Positions 11,649 to 22,622 of a stretch of DNA of 64,000 nt are shown here, piece after piece. Each line of letters opens with the position of its first letter. Position 1 is the first letter of the stretch. Position numbers and translations under genes: made by a program. This stretch comes from Cephalotrichum gorgonifer (lineage: Eukaryota; Ascomycota; Sordariomycetes; Microascales; Microascaceae): assembly GCA_900312665.1 (NCBI GenBank), contig ONZQ02000001.1:1758706-1822705 (forward strand). The letters are read 5' to 3'. Under the pieces are notes generated by a model. It searched no databases. It saw only the letters and a list, made by a program, of their open reading frames with translations, and was not told where the DNA came from.

Positions 11649-13702
11649 TTTAGAGGGTCAATGAATCAATCTCGCAAGTACGAGTAGCCCAGACAACAAG
11701 TCGGTGTGGAAAGAAACACCTTCGCAGTGCCCGCCTCGGTGTGGAGGAAGCCCGGCTTTTGAGGCTTTCGAGTTCCCCACAACAAGCTCCCGGAAGGGGA
11801 AGGCGACTGAGGTCGCTTCAAAACTCCCCGGCGCCAGTACTGCATCCTTCCTCCCTCCCCCCCGCATCACTTTCCACGCTAATTATCCCCGCAGCGGTCA
11901 GATGCAAGTATATGACAAGTGGTATGGTATATGTATTAGTCGTCCGGGTACTCCGTACGGGTATGCGAGGCGGCGTATTCGGGATTGGTCAAGGAATATT
12001 GTTTCCGAGGTGGGATTGAGGGGAAGATATTGTGCTGAGAGGGGAAGCATGCATGGAGAGAGTGAGCTTGCAGGAGCTCCGTGCGTCGATATACCCTGCC
12101 CGGTCTCTTCAAGAGCGGCATTAAGTCCTCTCCAAAGGCTTGTTGTTCTGTCGACGAAGACGGCGAGAGAGGAAATAAAGCCCGGTCTCGCATACTCCAT
12201 TCAAGGTGAAAGAAATCCCGAGTTCCCAATGCCCGTTTCCGTACTCGGCACATCTCCTCGGAGGTTGAAGGAGGTGGTCCCTTAAGAAACGGCGAAGGGG
12301 CACGGCCGTGACCCCCACAAACGGTGATTACCGCAAGAGCCGACGCCTCAATTCCATGCGGGAACACTGCGATGCTGGGCTGCACAACACACCCGGCCCA
12401 CCATCCCAACTCCCGCTGCTGTCGCCCCACTTAGCCGGACCCTGACCCAGGGTTTCTGAAGATCCCAATCTTGTGACGTACCCTCGCTGCCAAGTTCGTC
12501 ATCATACCCGAACCCATTGCAATTCCAGAAGCCTGAAATACGACATGGTGTCCAGTAACGCAACGCTCAGATGCTGCCTGGTGACCTATATCCTGGATTC
12601 ATCCTTGAACCACGTTGTTGGCACGGCAAATCCCTCCTTTATCCAGGATATATTCCTCCTCGTATACAAGTACGAGCGTACGTCGTATGGGTATTAAGTA
12701 CCTATCAGGATGACTGAATAGCTTCAAAAAGGTTCGTGGCCGCGCTTGCCTCAACTTGCATCTGCGAGTGGAAGTGGGCATGTTAATAGGTTGTACGTAC
12801 CATCAAAACTTGAGCGGGTCATGTATTTTAATTTGGGTCACTGGCTGGAGAGGTGCTGTTGCTAGAAGTGTGCCGCCCAAATAAGTGGCAGCCAACAACT
12901 TGGACAGGTCCAGTGCGGAAGGAGGTGAAAAGTTGAAGCGGCAAGAGTGCCTGACCACCCCGGCAGGCAGGAACGAGGGAGGCCTTTGAGATAAGCTACC
13001 CACATGTCCGCCTATCACGGATGTGAGGTATCATCCAGTGTACCATATAAGTACAAGTACGTTACGGCGAAGAGCACCCTGACCTCCGAAAGAAGTTGTA
13101 TTTATGGGACAAGCTACTCATGTCATGTTCTCCTAGGTAGTTCTTTCCTCCTGCATTACTGGGGAGAGCTGCTCATGTCATATGTTGGGGCCTTTCCTCT
13201 AGAAGGCCTCCCAAGCCCAGTTCGCACCTGTGAAGGGCATTTCTAAACCGCTCATTGTTCATTAAGCTGCGCTTGGTATGGCGGGAAAGACAAAGAAGAA
13301 AAAGGGAGAAAAAAAGCATGCTCTAATACATCCAAATACCTCCATCGCCCCAATATGCGCAACCCAACTTGCAGTCTAGACTTCGCTACAGCATTTGCAC
13401 CGAAGAGAGTCCACAAGTAGCCCCGCCCTCACTCTGCCGCGGGTGTCCCCCCTTTCCTTTCCCATGCGGATGCAGAAATCCTATTCCCCAAGCTGTGGAT
13501 ATAACGCAAAAGAAACCTAATAAAAGCCAAGGCCGGAACGCCGGGTTGAGCAGAGGATGAGTAGTACAGTTAAGACAAGTTCGAAGAGATGAAGAAAAAC
13601 AGTCTAAGCGAGGAAAGAAACACACCCCACTCCTTCCGCCATCCGACGAGCCGAAAACGCGGTCATTCTGGCGCGCGATCATCTGCCCGAGACTGAAACG
13701 GG
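11649..13702. other. Intergenic stretch
   Basis: About 2 kb between two minus-strand genes. The right end of the GMC promoter is here. One TACTCCGTA copy (11949-11957) and one GTACAAGTAC copy (13051-13060) are present. No gene is recognised. Confidence 0.5.
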
Positions 13703-14653
13703 TCAGGGAGTGGGATAAAGCCCGGCAATGGAATCTATCGTCTCCTCGTGCCACGACGGCTGCAGGGAGGGGGTAGTGAGGGGAGTATCGGATTCATCCG
13801 GCACCAGTGAGGGAGGACCAGAAGAGCCGGAGGGATCCGGCGGCGGCGATGACAGTGACCAGTGCGTAGGTGTTGCCCGAGGCGGGGGCTGTTCTTGGGT
13901 TTGCGATTGGGGTCGTAGTCGGAGTTGCGGTGGCAGTAGTGATGATAGGGTCGGTGGCGATGTTGATGATGAAGGCGGTTGCGGGGCGATATCGCGAGGG
14001 GGCTCGGGGTGCGAATAGCGCGTGTCCTGAGGCGCGGGAAGCTCGTCAAGTTCGTGGTCCGGCTCCAACACGACACGCCTTCTGTAGGCCCGCTTGCCCT
14101 ACAGCGATATCCCACCCCTACGCGAGTCCCGCTTGGCAAGAACTACCTGGGCTGCACAGAATACTGTGAAGAACTATGTGAGGCGTTAGCACACCCATCC
14201 CGTTGCTCCCCGAATGCCGCTTCAAGCTAGAACGTTCTCGGTCTCGATGTTCCCGAATAAGCCGAAGACGCATCCGGGGCTCGTCCCTGAAGGTGAAGGT
14301 TGGAGAGAGGCGTACCCCGTATACGGCTACAGCCGCGATGATGTTTGAAACGATGCCGGGTATAGCCTCTGGTGCGGGATCGTTGATGCCCCCGGTGAAG
14401 GACTCGTGTCTGCTGTTGAAGAGCGAGGCGATGACGCCGAGGATGACCATCGCGGATATCGAGACGACGATGCTGTGGCCGGCGCAAAAGGGGAGAGAAA
14501 TTCAGCTTGACGAGGAATAGAACGGAGCTTACGTCGCGCTATGTGCGGTGGGAATGTGCCAGGAGCTGCCTGTTGTAGCGAAGGGCGGGGGGGGAGGGTT
14601 GAGGGATCGTACCAGAACCACGCCTGTGCCTGCGAGAAAAGGAGGAACTTCAT
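13703..14653 (-). CDS. Small two-TM membrane protein, unknown function
   Basis: Modelled as five exons on the minus strand: 14613-14653, 14533-14565, 14316-14472, 14147-14173 and 13703-14098, giving 217 aa. The introns are 47, 60, 142 and 48 nt, all GT-AG and frame-consistent. Two hydrophobic segments stand out: ATIVVSISAMVILGVIASLF and, after a short Gly/Asp/Pro loop, IVSNIIAAVAVYGFFTVFC. A basic stretch (KRAYRRR) follows. The last ~120 residues are Pro/Ser/Gln-rich and probably a disordered cytosolic tail. I do not recognise the family. The fourth intron contains one in-frame stop, so splicing is needed to connect the membrane part with the tail. The 5' end is the least certain part: the 33-nt second exon depends on one choice of acceptor. 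Confidence 0.5.
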
Positions 14654-16759
14654 CTTGGACGTATTTGCGATGCGAGCTAAGTATAAGTAACGGTGGCGAA
14701 AGGAATACTGGCGGGAGTTATCGTCGATGGCGGTGACGATGAAATGGTCGAATGTCGAATAGCAAGCTTCCTCCAGTTGAAGCTCCGGTTCGATGGTTTA
14801 GCTACGTTGATTTGAGGCGCATTGGCCTTAGGCGTCAGGCAGTATTATTTACTGGCACGTGGTGCCAGCTGGATTTCCCCGCCAATAGTATACCTGGAAC
14901 GGTTATGGACCTGCTACTCCCATGCCTTCTTAGCCGCACCCAAATGGGTCGAAACCTTTTGTCGACAGTCTATAGCACTTAGACTCGTACAAAACCAATG
15001 TCTCTTCTAAGTTTTCTTTTATTTTTTTTTTAAATAGTACGAAATTGTCCCCCCCCCTTTCGGCAAGTTGGGGGAAAGAAATTTTCTTCCCAATATATTC
15101 TCTTTTGGTTCGCCCGCTCCCCGCGAACAGCCTCGCATCAGAGGCTGCACACTCTCCGCTCCAGGATGGCGCTCACTGTCCAAGCTATTAGCTATGGGGG
15201 CTGGGGCTTCCCACGAGGAGGCAACGGAGCTAAAACGGGCCCAGATACGGGGGTTCGGTATCCCTACAAGTAATGGTCGTCTGTGTCACCCGGGGCCGGC
15301 CCGGAGGAAGTTCCAACTCCGGGACGTCTCGGGTTGGCGTGTCTCTAGATGTGTGTCTCTGCAAGCAGATGTTTGTTTCGAGATGTGCAACTCTAGATGG
15401 CCCATATGGCCTCACCCCGAGAACGAACCCTCGCGGGTAGGTAGACCTAACGAGTGATAGAAGATGGTGCGGCATGGGAGAATTACTCGGCATCAACCCG
15501 TGGTCCTAGCTGGCGCGGTGCGTACCTGGACGAGACTAGTCAACCATCAGCAAACGACCACGATGTGATGGGAGCTCTAGATAGGACACCAATAGCAGCG
15601 GGTAATCTGACGTTGGGTAGCCATGGTCGTGCCTTCAAGTATGCTCGTACTTGTGCCTAGCTGCCACGAATGTGGTGGCGCTTGGGGGCGGGTCCTGGGC
15701 TCGCGAGGACCCAAAGGGCTCCCCAAGTTGACGCCAATATACAGGCCCAAGCATGCAGCCACTGATCGCCAACGGTCGTCCTGTGGACGGGTTCCGCAGG
15801 CGGCGGCCGTGGGAGTGGCGGTCTTGAGAGTGCAGGCGGGGAGATGGCATGCGTCATTGTTGATGTATTCTTAGAAAAAATACCCGAACTCTTTCCTTCT
15901 CGATCGCGGCGTGGCGGGCCGCCTACCTGGTCGAAATCGAGGCTGTATATTCATAGGTGTTATAAATATAAATACTCAGTCGCATTACATTAGCGCTGGG
16001 GGTGGCGCTGTATCCAAGATGGATTTTAGGTTGTTCCTTTGGGATGCAGAAGATGGGTCCACGGGTGCGATCTGACCCGGTAATCCTTGTTGTATCCGTT
16101 TCCAGGTTCGGTTCTACGAGAAATAATGACTACCCTGTTGGAAAGACCGGACTGGGACGAACTAATACTCGTGTCCCCCTCCAATTTCTCTCTGAGGATG
16201 ACTTTACTCACAATAATGGCCTGTGCCATGGTCGTAGAAAATGAAAGGATACTCTTGGCATACGTCGTCTCGTGTTGCTTGTTAGACAGAAAGTCTTAAG
16301 TACTCGTACAGGTAATGTTGGCGTGCGAGTACATGTGCACTCTACTCCTTGGGTGGTGCATCGCATGAATCCAGCTCCCTTGCTTGTATACTTGTATTAG
16401 CCGCCCCGCTCCTTCCGCCCCTTTGGTTGAGTCAAGGCCAAGGAGTGGAGCGGCCAATCGCCGGCCCATTCAGGTAGGTAGCGCCCGAGCCATCCCCCCT
16501 CCCAAGCCGCTGATCGTTTCGTTTTGTTTCGTTTCCTGCACACCCAGCACAACAAAATCACAACTGCAGGCAAGCACGGTCCCAACTCAAAAAAAAAAAA
16601 AAAGACTAAGATGAGAGGAGGCGGAGGCTCCAGCTAACATCCAGAAGGAGGCCTAAGCCCTGAAGGAACGAAATCTGAAACCAATACGGACGGTGGAAAG
16701 GGCCGAGATCAAAGGATTTCTCGGCGTCCAAACGGCCGGAGCGATGGAGGGCCTCGGAC

Positions 16760-16786
16760 ACCATTACCATTACCATTACCATTACC
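16760..16786. repeat. ACCATT hexamer microsatellite
   Basis: Four and a half perfect copies of ACCATT. It is followed after a few bases by a TGGTGGG array. Confidence 0.85.
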
Positions 16787-16793
16787 GTTTGTC

Positions 16794-16820
16794 TGGTGGG
16801 TGGTGGGTGGTGGGTGGTGG
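16794..16820. repeat. TGGTGGG heptamer array, G-quadruplex-like
   Basis: About four head-to-tail copies of TGGTGGG on the plus strand. They give regularly spaced G2/G3 tracts that could fold into a quadruplex; this is a prediction from pattern only. Confidence 0.8.
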
Positions 16821-17320
16821 CAATGCAAGTGCGGTCGCCGGAGGGCTGCATATGTGCGACGGTGTTGGCTCTCTGTTGCCCCTGTCACAAAGGGGGGCGG
16901 GGGGCTGCTCCTGCAGCATGGATGGATGGACCCTGTTGGGAAGGCATGGCTCTGGAGATGTGATTGAGATTCAGATTGAGTGGCCGACGGCAACAGTCGT
17001 CCCTGCCCCCTCCTCCCCGCCCAATATATTCGTACCTGTACAGGCATTACACCCTACCGGATGGTTGGGAAACCAAGCCGAAAAACCCAAGCGTTCAAGT
17101 AACGGCTTCCCAAGGCCGTTCACTCGTCGCATGGAAGACACTCGCTTGCATGAAAGAACCTCTCTTGGTCTCCCCCCTCCTTTCGTCACCAGCCCCTGGC
17201 TAGTGATGTGATGGATGGTGTGCTCCCGAGAAGGCTCCTTGCGTAATAGTGTACTTGTACTAGTACTCCAGGTATAGCCAAGCAGGGGCACTTGGACAAG
17301 TAAGCTTACTTGAGCTGAGC

Positions 17321-17336
17321 TTACTTGTACAAGTAC
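17321..17336. repeat. Palindrome ACTTGTACAAGT with overlapping GTACAAGTAC motif
   Basis: A perfect 12-nt palindrome at 17323-17334 overlapped by the 10-mer GTACAAGTAC (17327-17336), one of nine exact copies of that motif class in the window. It lies in the intergenic DNA upstream of the SOD gene. Confidence 0.7.
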
Positions 17337-17799
17337 TCGGGCTGCTGGGTGATGAGCTTGCCTTTACAAGTACTCATACTTTCTCCTGAGTCGTTCCCCC
17401 CTGGTGTGGAGAGTCAAGTGCCACCTGTTGTTGTCCAGCGATGCTCAGAGGGGGCTTCCGCTTTCGGCAATGACGTTAGGACGATGGCGTCTACGTCCAA
17501 TCGCAGATCGTCCACACGTCCAAGTTTAGACATCACCCCTTCCCCCTCCCACTCCTTCCTTCCTCCCTTGGCCCCATCCCGGACCCCTGCAGCGATCCGC
17601 TTAGCGTCTTGCGCCCAGCCCAACCACCGTCAGCTGCAGCCGTATTCCCCAACGTGCAGAAATTCTCGTGGTGGATGGGCCGAATTGTCTCGGGGTTCGT
17701 TTGCTTCGCCGCACCCGGCCAACGGCGGGTACGATCGTGTACGAGGACAAGTCCTATTCCTGTTTGTTCGTGCTTTCCAGATAAGAGAACATAACCACG

Positions 17800-17806
17800 T
17801 ATAAAT
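17800..17806 (+). promoter_or_regulatory. TATA-like element upstream of the SOD gene
   Basis: TATAAAT about 390 nt before the ATG at 18192. The sequence in between is pyrimidine-rich and free of G-rich blocks, as expected for a fungal 5' leader. Confidence 0.35.
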
Positions 17807-18191
17807 CCTGGGTTCCCGTCATCCAAACGTTTCGTGATTTCCCCACCTGTAATACCAAAGTATAATACATCCCATTTCGGATAAAGCATCCTCCATTTTT
17901 CGTCCTCGTACCGAGAGAGCCAAGACCTTCACCGTCGATCGATATTCCTTTTCTCTTCCACCCACCAACGCAACGCTTTGCTTGGGACCTATCACATATC
18001 CTTGCTTTGTCCAATAATAATAAAAGGCTCCAGTCTCCCAAAGAAACCCAACTCCCAAGTATATCTGCTTGCTCCTCCCTGCCTCGCCTCTCTTGGGCTC
18101 ATCCATCATCCATCTCTTAATACCCACGACACGACCCTTTTTCCGTCTCCAACTCTTTCCCAGCCGATAATCAACATCAAATACCGCCATC

Positions 18192-19267
18192 ATGCTCTAT
18201 CAATCTCTCCTAGTCGCTGCCCTCTCGGCCGCTGCCGTCGAGGCCAAGGGTGTACGTTTGCTTCCCACCCTCCTTCTCGTCCCCCTCCAAAAGATTACAA
18301 GAATGCAACCACTAGTTTGTTTGGGTATTGGTGACTGACTTTGGTATACTTACAGGAGCGTGGAGATGCCACCCCCGTAAACAATAACCCCGTCGGCGTC
18401 AGCTACGTCGCCACTCTCCCTGACACCCCGTTCTTCGCCGGCGTCGACATCGAGGGCAACGTCAAGGGATCCATATCCGCCACCAGCGGCGCTGACGGCA
18501 AGGGTGTGGATTTCAAGGTCAAGTTCTCCAACCTCCCTTCGGGGGGCGGCCCATTCAGTAAGTTATTTTTTTCTTCCTCCCTCGACGATGTCTCCGAGTG
18601 GTGGTGGCCACGTATCACCCAATCCTCCTCAGTGTGAAAGAGAGAAAAGCTAACACGATGTCCCTCAAGCCTACCACCTTCACTCCACGCCCGTCCCTGA
18701 GGACGGCAACTGCACTGCGACCCTGGCCCACCTCGACCCCTTCATCCGCACCGACACTCCCCCTTGCGACCCAGAGACTCCCGCGGACTGTGAGGTCGGC
18801 GACTTGAGCGGCAAGCACGGCAAGGTCACATCGGACCCCTTCGAGCTGACCTTCAACGACCCCTACGCCTCTCTCGTCGAGGGGCTCGGCTCCTTCTTTG
18901 GGAATAGGTCCTTCGTGCTGCACTTCGCCAACAAGACGAGGATCACCTGTGCCAACTTCGAGCTCGTGACGGGCGGTGGCGACGACGACGACTGCACCGA
19001 CGAGGGTGGACATGGAGACGATGATGACGACTACGGTACTCCCGTCACGCCCTCTCCCGAGGAGCCTGCCACAAACGGCACCGCCCCGCCTACCGAGGAG
19101 CCCGAGACGCCAGGGGAGCCCGTCATTCCCGATGAGCCATCCACGACCGGCGATGCCGCCGGTCCCACGGACACCTTTACNNNNNNNNNNNNNNNNNNNN
19201 TAGCGCCGCCACCATGACCGGGGCTTCCCTCCTCGGGGCCTTCGCCGTCGCCCTGTTCGCGCTCTAA
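18192..19267 (+). CDS. Cell-surface Cu-only superoxide dismutase (SOD5-like), GPI-anchored; contains assembly gap
   Basis: Exons 18192-18251, 18356-18557 and 18670-19267; introns of 104 and 112 nt. Residues 1-18 form a signal peptide. The SOD domain spans about 35-185. His90 and His92 (TYHLHS), His108 (LAHLDPF) and His171 (VLHFANKTR) match in order and spacing the four copper ligands of fungal Cu-only SODs such as Candida SOD5. Cys102 and Cys181 fit the conserved disulfide. Zinc ligands and the electrostatic loop of ordinary Cu/Zn SODs are not apparent. An Asp/Pro/Thr/Glu-rich linker follows. The C-terminus ends in a hydrophobic segment (TMTGASLLGAFAVALFAL) typical of a GPI signal. Family role: extracellular dismutation of superoxide. 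The linker is broken by 20 Ns at 19181-19200. With exactly 20 missing bases the frame is lost, so the true gap must be a multiple of three to reach the GPI signal. Confidence 0.9.
19181..19200. other. Assembly gap (20 N)
   Basis: Twenty Ns inside the linker-coding part of the SOD gene. Sequence before and after is in different frames if 20 bases are assumed. The size is therefore a placeholder and probably hides a repetitive Thr/Ser/Pro-type tract. Confidence 0.95.
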
Positions 19268-20138
19268 GCCACTGGGGTCAATGTTCTCTCGCGTGTGCCT
19301 TTCTTTAGGCGGGAGTGCCCGCTTTTGTTGGATCCCTGCGAGGTTCCTTGTTTATTCTTTCTTTCTTCCGGCCTTTTTTAAAAGAATTAATTCGATGTAC
19401 ACCTTTAGCAAATTTCGGTTACAGTTTTTTTTTGGGGGGGGGGTCTCGGGGACGGGAATGGGTTCTTGCTTGCTTTATGCGTATTGATTAATGAGGAGTG
19501 AAGGACAAATTATTCATAGATCATCTTTTTTTCCCCTTCGTACACAGACTCGATCAGCGACGCGTGGACTTGTGGATCCCGATTTCTATCATCTCCCCTG
19601 ATCATGCCTGGCTGGCCTGGTTTGAGGGTTCATGGGACTGTGCCTTCTACGTTAATTCAGGAATGGCTCATGTCACAAACTGTGGACCGATCCTATGAAT
19701 ACGATTTTAGACAACAACCCGCCACCCCAGCGTGAGGCGTCAGGTGTGAGACAGTCGGACCCATGGGGGTTAAGTTTGATTGGGGGAACCTGAGTCCGGG
19801 TTTTATCGGAGCACGGAGCGGGGTGGGTCCACTAACGGAGCTTGAATTCGGCGTCGAGGTGGAACCTAGTGGGCGGGGGAGAAACAGAAATTTTGAGGTG
19901 CTGCCATCCATCCGGGTGCACAGGAGCAGACTTGGAGCGATGAATCGTCTTATGCAACAAGTGTATTTACAGAGTTGACCAAACCAAGCCCAAGCAAGAA
20001 AAAAAAAAGGTCCTCTCTCCACCAAATTTCCATACACCTTGTGACCACTTTCGCTTGACCCCGTACCATATACGGCGAGCTACTCACAGCTCCATTCCCC
20101 TCCTCATTCCGCTTCGACGTCTTCAGCGCTGTCAGGTC
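19268..20138. other. Intergenic stretch between convergent genes
   Basis: The 3' flanks of the SOD and lectin genes. T-rich after the SOD stop, with short T and G runs near 19427-19442. No gene is seen. Confidence 0.5.
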
Positions 20139-20955
20139 TCAAGCCCGCTCGCCGGTGTGTCCGTAGCAGCTGAGGTACCCATTGCTATTGCCTACAACCT
20201 TGTCTATAGCACAGCGAGTTAGTCTTCCCTGGCCTGCTACCTCTATGTATAACACGAGTGAAAAGGGGGGAGTGGGAGGTGGGACGTACTAAGGTCAAGA
20301 GTGGACGAGAGTGTAATCGATCCGTCCTTCCTCTTGCAGTTGCAAGTCAGGATCGAACTCGGCTCGGAGAGGCCCGGGATGGTGATGCCCGGGGGCAGGT
20401 CGACGTCGCCGATCACCAGCGCGTCCCGATCCGGGGTGCAGTCCGTGCAGCTCCCCCTGAACCTACCACTACGGCGACGGGAGGATACAGGTTAGCGGCT
20501 GCACGCTACTTGTGCCCAGAGGCAAGAGGAGAAGACATGGTACACAAGCTTAGGGTGTGACCGTGATTCCGGAAACGGAAGAAGGACAAGAAAAGGGGGG
20601 GAGGGTTGGAAAATTCTCCGCTTACCTGTTGTTCGCGACCAGGTTCCCGTTGTTGTTCCCGACGCAGTAGTTCAAGTCCAGCCTCGAGGTGATCTTCGTC
20701 CCGGACTTGCTCTTGCACGTCGCGTACATCCACGCGCGGTCCGTGGTGAGAGAGACGTACCACTATCAGCCAGTCCGATGAGTTAGCAGGTGTTCCCTCC
20801 GGGGTTTTTTTTTGGGGGGGGGGGAGTGTAGATCGGGAACGAAACGATCAGACAGACAGACTTACGTTAGAATCGCACGTGCCGAAGAATGCCTGCGCGG
20901 AGGCGAGGTGGGACAGGGCAACGGCGGCGCCGACGACGAATGTGGCGGTCTTCAT
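20139..20955 (-). CDS. Secreted cyanovirin-N homology (CVNH) lectin
   Basis: Four exons on the minus strand: 20866-20955, 20626-20762, 20290-20468 and 20139-20203, giving about 156 aa. The third exon could instead begin at 20462, losing two residues; the longer form reads SGRFRGSC, closer to the family. Residues 1-20 form a signal peptide. The mature protein shows the two-fold CVNH repeat. Repeat one contains ATCKSKSG, SRLDLNYCVGNNNGNLV. Repeat two contains RGSCTDC, LTCNCKRKDGS and STLDLNKVVGNSNGYL. CVNH proteins bind mannose-type glycans; fungal members are small, often secreted or stress-linked lectins. The second repeat carries an insertion of about 20 mostly acidic/Pro residues (PDRDALVIGDVDLPPGITIP region) between the CxxC and CxC pairs, which is unusual. 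The gene is convergent with the SOD gene. Eight cysteines remain in the mature chain. Confidence 0.85.
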
Positions 20956-21034
20956 CTTCCCTTTTTCTTTTCTCCCTTTCTGTTCTTTTTCTTTTCCCTG
21001 CTTCCTATATTTTCTTTCTTTTTTTCTTCGACTT

Positions 21035-21039
21035 ATTGG
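21035..21039 (-). promoter_or_regulatory. CCAAT box upstream of the CVNH gene
   Basis: CCAAT on the minus strand about 80 nt before the ATG at 20955. The leader between them is strongly A/G-rich. Confidence 0.35.
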
Positions 21040-22603
21040 ACGAGGGCTAGGACTCTGGATTCGTGTCGCGCGGTAACGTAGCTCGAAAAAATTCCAGGAT
21101 GAGCGTATAGCACGGCGGCCCCGAGAGGAGGAGGGGGCGTTATATGAACTTTCCAGAGAATATACTCACGAGGTTCTCTAATATCCCCGGCCCGGCTCTG
21201 TGAGCACCTCGGGACCCAATGGCACCCCCCAACGGCATCCTTATTTCCTCCCCATTGTTCCAAACGAGGATAGGACTAAGCTAAGGGACGGTACACTAGT
21301 CATACAGTACAAGTACCGGTTAGATCGGACGGGGAAGTCAGATGAGCACACGGCTCGGAGGCCCGTGAGGGTGAATAGAGAGTAGTGATACTACGTTAAG
21401 GGCTGCAGCGAACCTCACTGGGTTATCTGGGATCTTGTGGATAGCTCCATACTTTATTAGGCATTATAACCTTAGACCGCCCCAGAAAATAAAAGGGGGG
21501 TTTGGGGGGGTTATGTCTGCGGCGGACTTTGGGTAAGCTGGAGATACAGGCAAACCCGAAGGGCAACCTAGAGGAACGACCGAGGACGGGGATTAGATGG
21601 CGGACGCATGAAGATTGAACTCGATTATTATTCCCTTCGGGGCCACCATTACATGTACTACGGCAACCCAAGAGGTAACTATTATTCATTTCCTTCTTAA
21701 CTCCTTTTTGAGTGGCGGGATCCCGCATTCGGAGTGTTCGATCCGCTCGCCCCTTGGCGATATATTGCAGGCCTTTCGAGACGAAAAAAGCTTCCGGCGC
21801 GAACCACGATCCGATAATCTCAGAGGGGGGGGGGATACGTAAATAGAATCATTGCGGTCTCTTGGCGGACCCGGAGAACACTCCCGGAGCCGGCGATAAT
21901 ATATGGCCCCCTCTGCGGAAGGTTGTTACCATAACTCCTGGCCGAGCTGACATTGGCGCTCCTCGTAGTCTTTCTTTCGAGTCCGAATTGTAAGTACGAA
22001 GAACACCAGGCCATAGTCATATCGTCAACTTCCCCCCACCCCCTTCCTAGATTTCCCCGCGAGCTCTCCAGTGTATCACTTGTCATTGCTGTTTCCCTTA
22101 TCACGTCCAAGCGAAGGGTGAGATGATATGAAATGTCCGCTGCTGTGGAATGTGAATGGTAACTATAGATCCGCCGAGACGGCCGAAAATTGATTTAGCA
22201 CCGGTCACTAACATAACCACCAATCGCTAGTCTCGAACTCCTCGAGCGAAAGGGGGGAAACGGTGGAGGAGCTATCTCCAAGGCCCTAAGAATAGACATC
22301 CATCTCGTGTGGGATAAACTTCATAGTGGCCCCCGTACGATGGCCTATGCCTCCCCTCCCCCCAATTCCGCCGCCCCCCTCCGTGGAAGATCTCCCGACT
22401 CAATCCCGGAGGGAAAGCAATATCAAGGAGATAACAAGAGTGGCTCAGATGGTGCAAGTAGTATGAACTCAATATAGCCCCACGGGGCCTGCACACCGGT
22501 CGTAAGTTGGGACTTATTATACAACTTCTATATTGGGCCGCCCCCCCGCGGCTATGAGTGTGTTTACATTTATTGGCCGAGGAACGACTTGTCGAGTAAG
22601 GCC

Positions 22604-22622
22604 GGGGGGGGGGGGGGGGGGG
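22604..22622. repeat. Poly-G run (19 nt)
   Basis: Nineteen consecutive G residues on the plus strand. The length may be unreliable because homopolymers are error-prone. Confidence 0.9.

Larger units (their letters stand above)
14654..18191. other. Intergenic stretch between divergent genes
   Basis: About 3.5 kb lying upstream of both flanking genes. It holds a poly-A run (16589-16603), the ACCATT and TGGTGGG arrays, two GTAC(AAG/TTG)TAC motifs at 17251-17260 and 17327-17336, and a TATA-like site for the SOD gene. No gene is recognised. Confidence 0.5.

Noticed and set aside
11704..12430. Open frames on both strands upstream of the GMC gene
   Set aside because: Overlap on opposite strands, unremarkable composition; best explained as promoter region.
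6287..20955. Secondary-metabolite gene cluster around the GMC oxidoreductase
   Set aside because: No polyketide synthase, NRPS, terpene cyclase or P450 is present within the window; co-location of oxidoreductase, membrane protein and lectin is not enough.
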